The notes under the pieces: generated by a model
Told to the model about the DNA's origin: nothing
Databases searched by the model: none
What the model saw: the letters and a program-made list of their open reading frames with translations, nothing else
Part shown: positions 17,505 through 25,982 of the stretch, one piece after another
Numbering within the stretch: the first letter of the stretch is position 1
How the letters are laid out: each line of letters opens with the position of its first letter
Made by a program: the position numbers and the translations under genes
Source of the DNA: Paenibacillus sp. yr247
GTDB lineage: Bacteria; Bacillota; Bacilli; Paenibacillales; NBRC-103111
Assembly: GCF_900103825.1 (NCBI RefSeq)
Contig: NZ_FNIF01000002.1
Span: 639,566-703,565 of the forward strand
DNA length: 64,000 bases
Direction of reading: 5' to 3'

Positions 17505-18905
17505 TTGAAGCAATCGGAAAAGGCGGTGTCTTTCTTGGATAGAAAACAAGTGATCAACCAAAGACAGCTGGCGTGGCTGGCCTCTTCCGTCATTACTAGC
17601 GGAGGCATCCTTACGTTGCAAAATGTACTGATTCGAGTAAGTGAGATGGATGCGTGGTTTAGCTACATACTATCCATCTTCTATATATTTGTGATTGCAG
17701 CCTTTTTCGGATATTTAGTGAAAATGTTTCCCCAGCGGAATATTTTCGAAATATCCATGCTGTTGCTGGGGCGCTGGGGCGGTACTGTCGTCAATCTGTT
17801 GATTTTGTTCCACTTCTGGCAAATTCTCGTGCAGGATATGTCTTCCGCGTCGAAATACAATTCCACTTTGTTGCTGCACAACACACCCTTGGAAATCTTA
17901 GTTCTGGTGCCCTGTTTGTATCTGATTTATTTTGGGAGAAGCAGCGTGGAAATCGTCGCCCGCGTCAACGATATGTTCTATCCTCTCTTCGTCATCGCAA
18001 CTTTGTTGATGCCGCTCTTGCTTTCGAACGAATTCAATCTTCAGCTCTCTATGCCCGTTCTCACAATGCCCTTCCAACAATTGGCCTTCAGCAACCTACT
18101 TACCATCGGAAGTGCGGGTGATATTTTCATTCTCGGGGCTTTTCTACACATGCTGTTCAACGCCAATCATATCCGTTCCGCGATCCGATACGGATCACTT
18201 CTCGGTATTTTCCTGTTCACGCTTATCATTTTTTTGATACTTACCGTTTTGGGACCGAAAATGCCAGCTAATTTCATATATCCTTTTTACAATTTGGTGC
18301 AAATGATACATGTGACGGATTTCCTCGATCGGCTTGATATCGTTCTCCTGACCATCTGGTTACCGGTCCTTGCTTGCAAAATGATCGCGATTTATCTGGC
18401 GATTCTCTTAGGTATTAGCTCGATCATCAAGGAGCGCAATTATCCCATCATTAACAAGCAGGTCGCCCTCTTGGTGGGGTTTACGACTATTCTATCGTTC
18501 AAGAGTATCACGGAGCTGCTCGCCTTCGCGAATTTCAGCATGCCGATCATCGTACTTGCCTATCAACCTTTAGTCATCGGCATCCTATTCGCTGCCTCGA
18601 AGATCAAGCAGCGGAAGCAAGCTCATCAAGTAGTGGCAACCGGCGGCAGTGCGAATTCCACTGTAACTCCCACCCAGCAGACGACCAAGATCACTGTGCG
18701 ATTCTCCTACAAACAGTGGGTATGGCTGGGCAATATCCTGATGGTCTTCTCCACATTCTGCATTGCCATCGGACTTGCCTTCGGCAAATATTATCCCATC
18801 ATAGGCACGGCCTGCGCTTTGTGCTTTGGCAGTTGTTTATTCCTTACGCTCCTGACAACTTATATGGAGGTGAACGTTTCGAAGCAATCAGAAGCCGGAA
18901 AATGA
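17505..18905 (+). CDS. Spore germination receptor B subunit (GerB family) with C-terminal extension, operon 2
   Basis: This 466-residue permease-like B subunit is roughly 95 residues longer than usual. The normal GerB body (about ten helices) ends near PLVIGILFAASKIKQRKQ (about residue 365). It is followed by a polar Thr/Ser/Gln-rich linker and two extra hydrophobic segments (VWLGNILMVFSTFCIAIGLAF and IIGTACALCFGSCLFLTLLTTY). The start is uncertain: TTG 17505 lacks a good ribosome binding site, and GTG codons at 17526 and 17550 are alternatives. The 45-bp gap after the D-like gene is the loosest junction of the operon. Confidence 0.88.
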   Translation: MKQSEKAVSFLDRKQVINQRQLAWLASSVITSGGILTLQNVLIRVSEMDAWFSYILSIFYIFVIAAFFGYLVKMFPQRNIFEISMLLLGRWGGTVVNLLILFHFWQILVQDMSSASKYNSTLLLHNTPLEILVLVPCLYLIYFGRSSVEIVARVNDMFYPLFVIATLLMPLLLSNEFNLQLSMPVLTMPFQQLAFSNLLTIGSAGDIFILGAFLHMLFNANHIRSAIRYGSLLGIFLFTLIIFLILTVLGPKMPANFIYPFYNLVQMIHVTDFLDRLDIVLLTIWLPVLACKMIAIYLAILLGISSIIKERNYPIINKQVALLVGFTTILSFKSITELLAFANFSMPIIVLAYQPLVIGILFAASKIKQRKQAHQVVATGGSANSTVTPTQQTTKITVRFSYKQWVWLGNILMVFSTFCIAIGLAFGKYYPIIGTACALCFGSCLFLTLLTTYMEVNVSKQSEAGK

Positions 18906-18927
18906 CTTAGCGGCAAAAACACATAAA

Positions 18928-18958
18928 AAAAACGCACCCGCATAAACGGGTACGTTAT
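18928..18958 (-). terminator. Intrinsic terminator of the ParM-like gene
   Basis: The stem AACGxACCCG/CGGGTxCGTT with a six-base loop ends on the minus strand in a run of eight T residues. It lies just beyond the stop of the 18963 gene. Confidence 0.8.
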
Positions 18959-18962
18959 ATGG

Positions 18963-20054
18963 TTAGACAGGCACTGTCTGGCTTAACCGACTCTTGGCCA
19001 CTTTCAGATAGCCATACATATTTAAAAATTCGCTTTCATTCGCGAATCGCAATTTCAACGAGCCTGCAGCTTCTTGAATGTATGGCTTTAGGGCAGATGC
19101 GCCTCCACCAATCACATAGAAGCATTGAATATCCGGGTATTTCCGCCAGCGTTTTTTGATCATTTCGATCATACGCAAGGCTGCGCGGCGGAAATGTTGA
19201 TCCACGATAGGCCGTATATCGACTTGGCCTTCACCCAGCAGTTGAATCGTGAATTCCCGATTCTTGATACGCTGCACCAGCTTCGCACGGCTTGGAAACA
19301 CATAGCCGTAAGCATCTTCGACATCACGAATGACAGCGTCAAGATAAGTTGCGATGCCAATTTGCTCGCCATGGCTGAAATGATTGTCAATCGTCATTCG
19401 TTTGATAACTGGGAAATCGGTTGTCAGCGCGCCGATCTCACAAACGCCGATACAGCCGTTGTAAATTTCTTCATCCTTGACTTGCAAGCTGTCATGCGTA
19501 GCCAAATGGAACATCGCTGCAGCACCTTCAATGGAAACGGCTACCTTACGAATAGATACCTTGATCTTGCGGTTATGTAATTGCGGCGTGGATAGAAAAG
19601 TTACTTCATGTTCGCCAAGAAGTCTTTGTTCGAATTGCTGATTGTACTTCGCGAATGCGCGTACAGGCAGGCCTGTTCCCAGCGTATACTCAACTTCGTC
19701 CACATTGCCGTACCCAGCATTGAATGCTTGGTTGGCAAGGCCTTGGTAAGCTAGTGCAGTAAGCGCAACAATGAGGGATTGATCCGAAATCGCCTTATTG
19801 TCTGTGTCTTCAAGCTCCAGGTTGTCTTCGTGCTCCAAAGCGAGCTGCCCGACGAAATAACGTTGATTCCTTTGTGAAAGGGAGGGGCTGTAGATCATGA
19901 CATCCAGTGCTTTCCAAGGTGAATCTTCTTCCTGCAAAATATGTCTTTCGTATCCCGGCGCAATGATATTCGGGATGACTAACGGTTCTCTAGAACCATC
20001 CAGCACCAGCTTAATACTATCGTTACCTATATCAATACCTGCAAGCTTTATCAT
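18963..20054 (-). CDS. ParM/StbA-like actin family ATPase
   Basis: This 363-residue chromosomal actin-like protein starts MIKLAGIDIGNDSIKLVLDGS, giving the phosphate-1 motif of the actin/Hsp70 fold. It later has GVCEIGALTTDFPVI (phosphate-2-like) and CFYVIGGGASALKPYIQEAAG (adenosine motif). The ATG at 20054 is chosen because TGGAGG lies 7 bp upstream; the GTG at 20066 is part of that site. Relatives include plasmid ParM/Alp segregation actins, but no ParR partner is adjacent. It has its own terminator and is divergent from an M23 peptidase-bactofilin operon, hinting at a cytoskeletal neighbourhood. Its role is unknown. Confidence 0.85.
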   Translation of the reverse strand: MIKLAGIDIGNDSIKLVLDGSREPLVIPNIIAPGYERHILQEEDSPWKALDVMIYSPSLSQRNQRYFVGQLALEHEDNLELEDTDNKAISDQSLIVALTALAYQGLANQAFNAGYGNVDEVEYTLGTGLPVRAFAKYNQQFEQRLLGEHEVTFLSTPQLHNRKIKVSIRKVAVSIEGAAAMFHLATHDSLQVKDEEIYNGCIGVCEIGALTTDFPVIKRMTIDNHFSHGEQIGIATYLDAVIRDVEDAYGYVFPSRAKLVQRIKNREFTIQLLGEGQVDIRPIVDQHFRRAALRMIEMIKKRWRKYPDIQCFYVIGGGASALKPYIQEAAGSLKLRFANESEFLNMYGYLKVAKSRLSQTVPV

Positions 20055-20123
20055 TAGTGCCTCCACTCCAAATCTGCAACTTCCTGTAATTGTTAAGTAA
20101 ATTCGATTATATCTGACAGTATT

Positions 20124-20178
20124 CCTTCCTACTTTCGACTCATTTTACCTAGGACTAGTAGGTATTAGGAAGGTTTTT
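20124..20178 (+). promoter_or_regulatory. Terminator-like leader structure upstream of the M23 peptidase 1 gene
   Basis: CCTTCCTA (20124-20131) pairs perfectly with TAGGAAGG (20166-20173), followed by five T residues. Inside it TACCTA/TAGGTA (20146-20164) forms a second stem with a 7-base loop. It lies about 70 bp before the peptidase start and downstream of no plus-strand gene, so it could act as an attenuator if the promoter is further upstream. Alternatively it is a control region for the divergent actin gene. Confidence 0.4.
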
Positions 20179-20247
20179 ATCAGAATATGACGAATGATGT
20201 ACATACCTTTACCAAATTCAACCACGACAGGAGACAATTAAGCCTTT

Positions 20248-21273
20248 ATGAAGCTAAAGTGGAAACCCAAAAAGCTGACACTGGTCATTATTCCAGATGC
20301 TAATCAATCGGTCGTCAGGTTTCGTATTCCTCATTTATTCGCTTACATCGCTGCAGCATGCTTAACCATGCTACTGCTTATTTCTATGATCACTTATGTT
20401 ATGCATTCACACACCTTGAAACAGGCTAGCGAATTGCAGACTAAATTGAGTGGAGCCAACCAGCAGTGGAGCGCTACCTTAACTTCTAAAGATAAGACCA
20501 TTGAACAGCTGCAAAATGAGGTCATTCAACTGTCTCAGCAAGCCGATCAGATGAAAACGCAAGTCGAAGAAATGAAAAAATTGGAAAATGATCTCAAGTC
20601 GATTGCCGGTATCGACGCGAAACCAGCTGCCACAGAAGTTGCCAGTACCCAATCTGGCGCCAAAAGTGAACCCGCAGAAAAGCAAACGACTGACGCTTCA
20701 AGCGGTATTGGAGGAAGTCCTAATCCAGCTTCTCAGGAAGCTATTATGAAGCTTGGCGAGCAGACGTTAGCTTCTTTTACGGCACTTCATAGTGAAGTGA
20801 AAGAACTGCAAACCAGCTTCACCGAAACCAAGCAAAAGGTTGCCGACAAGCAGAATTTGCTTCGTATAACCCCTACCTTGTTTCCGACAACTACGAAGGT
20901 CATCACATCGACGTTTGGTTATCGTACCGACCCTTTTACGCATCGTCCAAGCTTTCATTCCGGCATTGATTTCGGTGCCAGAGAAAATGATCCGGTCTTC
21001 GCAACCGCAGACGGTAAAGTCGTCAGTATCGGGACGGATATCTTCCACGGCAATAACATCGTCATCGAGCATTCTAAGGGATTACGTACTTGGTACATGC
21101 ATTTAAATAAAATTTTAGTGAACAAAGGTGATTCTGTGGAAAAAGGCAGTACTATAGGCCTAGTTGGCTCCACGGGACGCAGTACAGGACCTCACCTCCA
21201 CTATGAAGTACTCAAAAATGGGGAAAGCACCGATCCCAAACCTTATCTCAATACGAATCGAAAGGATGAATAA
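20248..21273 (+). CDS. Membrane-anchored M23 (LytM) metallopeptidase, copy 1
   Basis: This 341-residue protein is a predicted peptidoglycan endopeptidase. A short cytoplasmic N-terminus (1-30, with PKKLTLVIIPDANQSVVRF) precedes one membrane helix (about 31-51). A periplasm-facing coiled coil follows (about 55-120, EQLQNEVIQLSQQADQMKTQVEEMKKLE), then a low-complexity linker and a C-terminal LytM domain (about 215-335). Zinc ligands are visible: H237 and D241 in HSGIDFG, and H316-L-H318. It is 5 bp upstream of a bactofilin gene, so the two are an operon. A close paralogue lies at 43904. The ribosome binding site (GGAGA) is unusually distant from the ATG. Confidence 0.93.
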   Translation: MKLKWKPKKLTLVIIPDANQSVVRFRIPHLFAYIAAACLTMLLLISMITYVMHSHTLKQASELQTKLSGANQQWSATLTSKDKTIEQLQNEVIQLSQQADQMKTQVEEMKKLENDLKSIAGIDAKPAATEVASTQSGAKSEPAEKQTTDASSGIGGSPNPASQEAIMKLGEQTLASFTALHSEVKELQTSFTETKQKVADKQNLLRITPTLFPTTTKVITSTFGYRTDPFTHRPSFHSGIDFGARENDPVFATADGKVVSIGTDIFHGNNIVIEHSKGLRTWYMHLNKILVNKGDSVEKGSTIGLVGSTGRSTGPHLHYEVLKNGESTDPKPYLNTNRKDE

Positions 21274-21278
21274 TCAAT

Positions 21279-21731
21279 ATGTTTAAAAGCAAGAAAAATT
21301 TCATGAATCCGAATACGACAGATACTTTGATTGGAGAAGGTACCACCTTTGAAGGTCGTATCAAATCAGAAGCAAGCATTCGTATTGAAGGCGGCATTAC
21401 AGGTGATATCGAATGTGCAGGGGACGTTATTATCGGGGAACGGGGCGTCGTGAAATCCAATATTTCCGCTAGAGATGTTGTACTCGCTGGCAATGTCCAA
21501 GGCAACATAATGACCAATGGCAAACTGACCATTACATCAACGGGTTCACTCCAAGGCAATATTAGCGCTGCTTCCTTTATCATTGAAGAAGGCGGGGTAT
21601 TCCAAGGGAACAGCAAAATGGATACAAAAACAACGACTGCTGCTCCCCAGCAAAACGGCGAGCTTGAGAATGCAAACAAACCCGCTTCCGCAGCAAATGG
21701 CGCATTTAAAGGCAATACAGTTGCAATGTAA
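21279..21731 (+). CDS. Bactofilin, copy 1
   Basis: This 150-residue polymer-forming cytoskeletal protein (DUF583) has a central right-handed beta-helix of about 100 residues made of short repeats such as RIEGGITGDIECAGDVIIGERGVVKSNISARDVVLAGNVQGNI. The N-terminus MFKSKKNF resembles the short membrane-targeting peptides of other bactofilins. The tail is disordered and Asn/Ala-rich. Bactofilins polymerise without nucleotide and often position cell-wall enzymes. The partner M23 peptidase gene is immediately upstream, and a second bactofilin of very similar core lies at 44914. Confidence 0.93.
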   Translation: MFKSKKNFMNPNTTDTLIGEGTTFEGRIKSEASIRIEGGITGDIECAGDVIIGERGVVKSNISARDVVLAGNVQGNIMTNGKLTITSTGSLQGNISAASFIIEEGGVFQGNSKMDTKTTTAAPQQNGELENANKPASAANGAFKGNTVAM

Positions 21732-21762
21732 TTGAGTCCGCCTAGGAGTTGCGATTGGGGCA

Positions 21763-21771
21763 TGGTATAAT
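21763..21771 (+). promoter_or_regulatory. Extended -10 promoter for the HAD hydrolase gene
   Basis: TGGTATAAT is a perfect extended -10 element about 42 bp before the start codon at 21813. No good -35 lies at 16-18 bp, which is acceptable for an extended -10 promoter. Confidence 0.55.
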
Positions 21772-21812
21772 AGTTGGAAATTCATTTCTAACTGATGCAG
21801 GAGATAGGGCAT

Positions 21813-22547
21813 ATGAAAGCACAGTCGATACTTTTTGATCTTGATGATACGTTGGTACATTGTAATAAATATTTTGATGTCGTCATTGAGCAGTTCGTCG
21901 ATCTCATGCTCACTTGGTATTCCGGGCACGGGCTTAAAGCGCAGGATATTAAGCAGAAGCAGCTCCAAATCGATCTTGCTGGCATCCATATTCATGGCTT
22001 TATGCCGGATCGTTTTCCTAAATCGTTCGTTGAAACGTACCAATGGTATGCAGCGCAGTATAATCGCCCAACGAGTGCAAAAGAAGAGTCATGGCTGATG
22101 CAATTAGGCCACACCGTCTATGAGTACACCGTCGAGCCTTATCCGCTTATGAATGAAACACTTGACCAGCTGCAGCAAGCGGGACACCGACTTTTTTTGT
22201 ATACCGGCGGCGACGCTTCTATCCAAATGAAAAAAGTGAAGGATTTGAGCCTAGACACTTACTTTGATGACCGCATCTTTGTAACCGTACATAAGACCAG
22301 GGAATTCATGGAAACGATTATGCACGAGCAGAACTTTGATCGCAAACACACTTGGATGATCGGCAACTCCGTCAAGACGGATGTGCTGCCAGCGCTTCAT
22401 GCAGGTATCCACTCGATTCACATTCCAGTAGACAAGGACTGGGAATACAATACAGGAACGATCGATATCATTCCTCAAGGTGCGTTCTATCAGTTAACCT
22501 CCTTGCAGGAAGTTCCTGCCACAATTCAAGCTTATATTCAGAAGTAG
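21813..22547 (+). CDS. HAD-superfamily hydrolase
   Basis: This 244-residue haloacid-dehalogenase-fold phosphatase has motif I LFDLDDTL (nucleophile Asp and general acid Asp), motif II LYTGGD, and motif IV WMIGNSVKTDV. The helical cap between motifs I and II is about 90 residues, of the C1 type. The ATG at 21813 has AGGAG 9 bp upstream; the earlier ATG at 21795 would overlap that site and is rejected. It probably has its own promoter after the bactofilin gene. The substrate is unknown. Confidence 0.88.
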   Translation: MKAQSILFDLDDTLVHCNKYFDVVIEQFVDLMLTWYSGHGLKAQDIKQKQLQIDLAGIHIHGFMPDRFPKSFVETYQWYAAQYNRPTSAKEESWLMQLGHTVYEYTVEPYPLMNETLDQLQQAGHRLFLYTGGDASIQMKKVKDLSLDTYFDDRIFVTVHKTREFMETIMHEQNFDRKHTWMIGNSVKTDVLPALHAGIHSIHIPVDKDWEYNTGTIDIIPQGAFYQLTSLQEVPATIQAYIQK

Positions 22548-22561
22548 GTGCTGTGTACCAC

Positions 22562-22608
22562 AAAAAAAGGACGATTCCGCTGGTTTGATAACCGAAGGAA
22601 TCGTCCTT
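22562..22608. terminator. Bidirectional intrinsic terminator
   Basis: A perfect 15-bp stem AAAAAGGACGATTCC with its complement flanks a loop of about 17 bases, giving T-runs in both directions. It separates the convergent HAD and ABC permease genes. Confidence 0.88.
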
Positions 22609-22642
22609 TTTCGTAATCGTTTATCACCAGACAAACCAACGG

Positions 22643-23587
22643 TCAGGCCGCTACGTCGCGTCTTCGGAATATTTCCCAAGAAAGCACATTGAACAACAAG
22701 AAGTAGAACAGCAATACGGTAATAGAGAAACCAAGCGTCATCCCTTCTGCGGGTTGTTGTCCCTTTAAATAAGGAGTGAGATCCGTGTTGGCAAACAAGA
22801 AATACTTACCCCAGCTGTATCTCATGAGCAATAGCGTAATCACTTGTCCCGCGAACATAATGAAAATGCTAAGACCGATAGCCAGTGAGGAGCTGCGGAA
22901 TACGGTCGAGATCATAAAAGCGAGCGTCACGATCATCACGAGCTCGATCAGCTTCAGCCCATAAGTGGCAAATACATACACCAGCATACTTCCTTCATGA
23001 ACTTGCCCAGCCGTATTGACTGTCAGGTACGGAAGGCTAAGGCTTTGAAATCCGTAAAGGAACCCATTCACAATCAGAGCACTTATAAACATCACAATCA
23101 GCAAAGTAACTGCAAACAGAAGCGTTGTCGCATACTTAGAAAATAGAATCTTCGCTCGGCTGGCAGGACGTATAAGCAGCAGCTTAATCGTCCCCCAAGT
23201 AAACTCTCCGGCAACCATATCTCCGGCAATAATAACGGTAAATAGCGTAACCAGCGTGATTAATCCCGAAGCATTGAGTACACCACCCCATAAGGTGTAA
23301 GCTGTGGGCGGGTAATTATGATCTAACATGTACTGTTGGAGCTCTATTTCCTCCCTCATCTGCTGTTTAAATTTGGCCGGCACATCCGGATTTTCCAGCT
23401 CTCTTTTATCATGCTCGATGATATCCGCGGCTCGGGTCTTCCAGTTCTCATTTGCGTCATTACCCTGATGTGAGAAAAGTGAAGCTAGTACAACAATTAC
23501 GATCAACAATAGACCTAGGATCCAAGTTCGCAGCCTGCGATAAATTTTCATATGTTCATTTTGAATTAAATTAAGCAATCGGATCAC
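22643..23587 (-). CDS. ABC-2 type transporter permease
   Basis: This 314-residue protein has about six membrane segments: one N-terminal helix (WILGLLLIVIVVLASLF), a large extracytoplasmic loop rich in Glu/Lys/Asn, and five more from ASGLITLVTLFTVIIAGDM onward, including GEFTWGTIKLLLIRPASR, the usual ABC-2 coupling region. Together with the upstream ATPase it forms a BcrAB-like exporter, often for peptide antibiotics. Its start overlaps the ATPase stop by 17 bp. The transported compound cannot be deduced. Confidence 0.88.
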   Translation of the reverse strand: MIRLLNLIQNEHMKIYRRLRTWILGLLLIVIVVLASLFSHQGNDANENWKTRAADIIEHDKRELENPDVPAKFKQQMREEIELQQYMLDHNYPPTAYTLWGGVLNASGLITLVTLFTVIIAGDMVAGEFTWGTIKLLLIRPASRAKILFSKYATTLLFAVTLLIVMFISALIVNGFLYGFQSLSLPYLTVNTAGQVHEGSMLVYVFATYGLKLIELVMIVTLAFMISTVFRSSSLAIGLSIFIMFAGQVITLLLMRYSWGKYFLFANTDLTPYLKGQQPAEGMTLGFSITVLLFYFLLFNVLSWEIFRRRDVAA

Positions 23588-24506
23588 TTCCCGTCATTTC
23601 TAAAAATTGATCTTCCAATGATTTGGTTGCAGCCCGGATACCGTATACCTCAATTCCCGCCTCTACAAATCGTTTGTTCCATGCTGCGATTTCTTGCTTA
23701 TCAAGGATCATGATGAGGTCATCGCCAACCACTTCAACCGGGATTGAAAGGGCTCTGGCCAGTTTCAAAGCTTGATCCATCGATGCCACCTCAAAAGCAA
23801 CCTGCTGCTTGCTATCCGCCTGAACAAACTCTTTGATTAGCCTGACATCCACCAACTTCCCGTTCTGAATGATAGCGACACGGTCGCACATCAGCTCCAT
23901 TTCCGATAGTAAATGGCTGGATACGATAACCGATATCCCTTCCTCACGGGTAAGCTTACGTAAATGATCGCGCAGTTCACGAATACCTGCAGGGTCCAGC
24001 CCGTTAGTCGGCTCGTCCAAAATGAGAACAGCCGGCTTATGCAGCAAAGCTTGAGCAATACCAAGCCTTTGACGCATACCGAGGGAGTACGTTTTCACCT
24101 TGTCGTGAATTCTATTTTCCATACCAACGAGATCAATGACCTCCTGAATGCGGTCCTCCCCAATGCCGGGAAACATCCTCGCATAATGGACCAAATTGTG
24201 ATACCCACTTAGAAATTTATACATTTCCGGATTTTCCACAATAGCGCCAACATGCCGAATAGCTTGCTCAAAATGTGTTCGAATCGAATACCCGCCAATC
24301 CGTATATCCCCTTCCGTGATTGACATGAGTCCGACCATCATACGGATGGTTGTTGTTTTCCCTGCTCCGTTCGGGCCCAGAAACCCAAACACCTCGCCCC
24401 GCGGCACCTCAAAGCTTAATTTATCAATAATCGTCTTAGAACCTATTCGTTTCGTAATCTGCTCGATTTGTACAATCGGCGTATTGGCCTCTGTTATTGC
24501 AGCCAT
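23571..24506 (-). CDS. ABC transporter ATP-binding protein (BcrA-like)
   Basis: This 311-residue ATPase has Walker A GPNGAGKTT, a Q-loop region, signature YSLGMRQRLGIAQAL, Walker B AVLILDEPTNGLDP and the switch histidine in VSSHLLSEME. The C-terminal 80 residues are the accessory domain of BcrA-like ATPases. The ATG at 24506 is preferred (GGGGAG 8 bp upstream) over the ORF maximum at 24545. It is divergent from a histidine kinase gene, the common layout for a two-component-controlled exporter. Confidence 0.92.
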   Translation of the reverse strand: MAAITEANTPIVQIEQITKRIGSKTIIDKLSFEVPRGEVFGFLGPNGAGKTTTIRMMVGLMSITEGDIRIGGYSIRTHFEQAIRHVGAIVENPEMYKFLSGYHNLVHYARMFPGIGEDRIQEVIDLVGMENRIHDKVKTYSLGMRQRLGIAQALLHKPAVLILDEPTNGLDPAGIRELRDHLRKLTREEGISVIVSSHLLSEMELMCDRVAIIQNGKLVDVRLIKEFVQADSKQQVAFEVASMDQALKLARALSIPVEVVGDDLIMILDKQEIAAWNKRFVEAGIEVYGIRAATKSLEDQFLEMTGSDPIA

Positions 24507-24704
24507 CCCATTCACTCCCCTCATTTTGACCCATATAAACCACATGGTACCTTACCTGAACTGCTATACCTAGTAATCTTTCTACGAATAAGTCATACGG
24601 AAAGTCATAAAGCCAAGCGCCAACAATTATGACTGGATTCACTATGGATTTTGCCTGATTTTAGGTACAATGATTTCATAGATCTCGTATAAAGGAGTCC
24701 TTCT

Positions 24705-25907
24705 ATGATCCAAAGAAGACCGTGGCATGGTGTGGAGTGGTCACTATTTATCGTACTGACCGGTTCTGTCCTGCTCAGCCTGTTCTACGTCCTGCTCCAT
24801 ATGAACGAAAATGTGCATGTTTCTACTTTCCTAACGATATTTGCCATTATCCTTTCCTATGGCGTTCCTTTTCTATTCTGGAGGCCTAATTACATCCATA
24901 CAACTTGTTATCCAATTTCCGTTCTACTGACAGGGATTCCTCTACAAATCTATCTATCATGGATGCAGGAGGATGCCTACCTTACTATTAATTGCCCATT
25001 AATGGTTATTGGATTCCTGACGGATCGAAAAAATGCTTGGTGGACCGCTCCCATTTTTATGGTAGCTATGCCAGTCGCCTATTTTTTCATCCTTCCCAGG
25101 GGAATGGGTGTTGGCGAACTGTTTAGTATTATCTTAAATGCCGTGCTATTCTTCGCTATAGGCCTTAGTTTACAGCGTGTCGTAACCTCAAACGAGAAGA
25201 CCGAAAAACTGCTAGCCGAGAACCAACGTCAATACCAGTTAATCCATGAGCAAAATAACGCTTTGGAGCAATACGCCAACCAAATCGAACAGCTTACGCT
25301 GCTCGAAGAACGTAACCGGATGGCAAGTGAACTGCATGATACCGTAGGGCATACATTTACTATTGTCATCATGGGAATGGACGCTGTTTCCTACCTGATC
25401 GAAACCGCGCCGGACAAAGCCAAAGAAAAGCTAGACGTGCTGCGCAGTGTAACCCGCAATGGATTAGAAGAAGTACGCCGCAGCATTCATCAAATGGTTC
25501 CCAAAGAAGGTGATATGCTGCTCTCCCAGCAACTGACCAGACTCGCCAACGAGTTTGCCCTTCATACCGGGACCCAAATACAGTTCACCACGGTTGGTGA
25601 GGAATTCGACATTCCGAAGCAAACTAAGCTCTCCCTCATTCGCTGCCTGCAGGAATCACTGACCAATGCCAAGCGGCATGGCCGGGCCGTCTCCGTGGAG
25701 GTCGTGTTAAACTACGCTGATGATCAGGTCGTCATTCGCATCGAAGACGATGGAATTGGTACTGAGCAGCTGAAAATCGGTTTTGGAATCAATGCCATGC
25801 AGGAACGCATATCTGCGCTGCAGGGTACGCTGCAGGTAAGTTCCGCGTTAGGCCAAGGTACTGTCGTCCATTGTTCCATTCCTGTGAAACGATTACCATC
25901 ATTCTAA
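24705..25907 (+). CDS. Sensor histidine kinase, NarL/DesK-type (HisKA_3)
   Basis: This 400-residue membrane kinase has about five or six helices in residues 13-157, a short coiled coil (about 165-200), then a HisKA_3 dimerisation domain with the phospho-acceptor His211 in ASELHDTVGHTFTI. A HATPase_c domain has ESLTNAKRHGRA (N box) and IRIEDDGIGTEQLKIGFGINAMQER (G boxes). AAGGAG lies 7 bp before the ATG. It is paired with the LuxR-type regulator 210 bp downstream. The many helices with no large sensor domain suggest sensing at or in the membrane. Confidence 0.92.
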   Translation: MIQRRPWHGVEWSLFIVLTGSVLLSLFYVLLHMNENVHVSTFLTIFAIILSYGVPFLFWRPNYIHTTCYPISVLLTGIPLQIYLSWMQEDAYLTINCPLMVIGFLTDRKNAWWTAPIFMVAMPVAYFFILPRGMGVGELFSIILNAVLFFAIGLSLQRVVTSNEKTEKLLAENQRQYQLIHEQNNALEQYANQIEQLTLLEERNRMASELHDTVGHTFTIVIMGMDAVSYLIETAPDKAKEKLDVLRSVTRNGLEEVRRSIHQMVPKEGDMLLSQQLTRLANEFALHTGTQIQFTTVGEEFDIPKQTKLSLIRCLQESLTNAKRHGRAVSVEVVLNYADDQVVIRIEDDGIGTEQLKIGFGINAMQERISALQGTLQVSSALGQGTVVHCSIPVKRLPSF

Positions 25908-25982
25908 ATCCTTTCCTTTCCCGTTGAAAGCACCAAATGATACAATGTGGATAACTTAACGCCGTTAACCTTTAGTTGCGCT

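Noticed and set aside
18963-20054. Plasmid partition locus
   Set aside because: No ParR-type gene, centromere-like iterons or replication gene is nearby; the setting is chromosomal.
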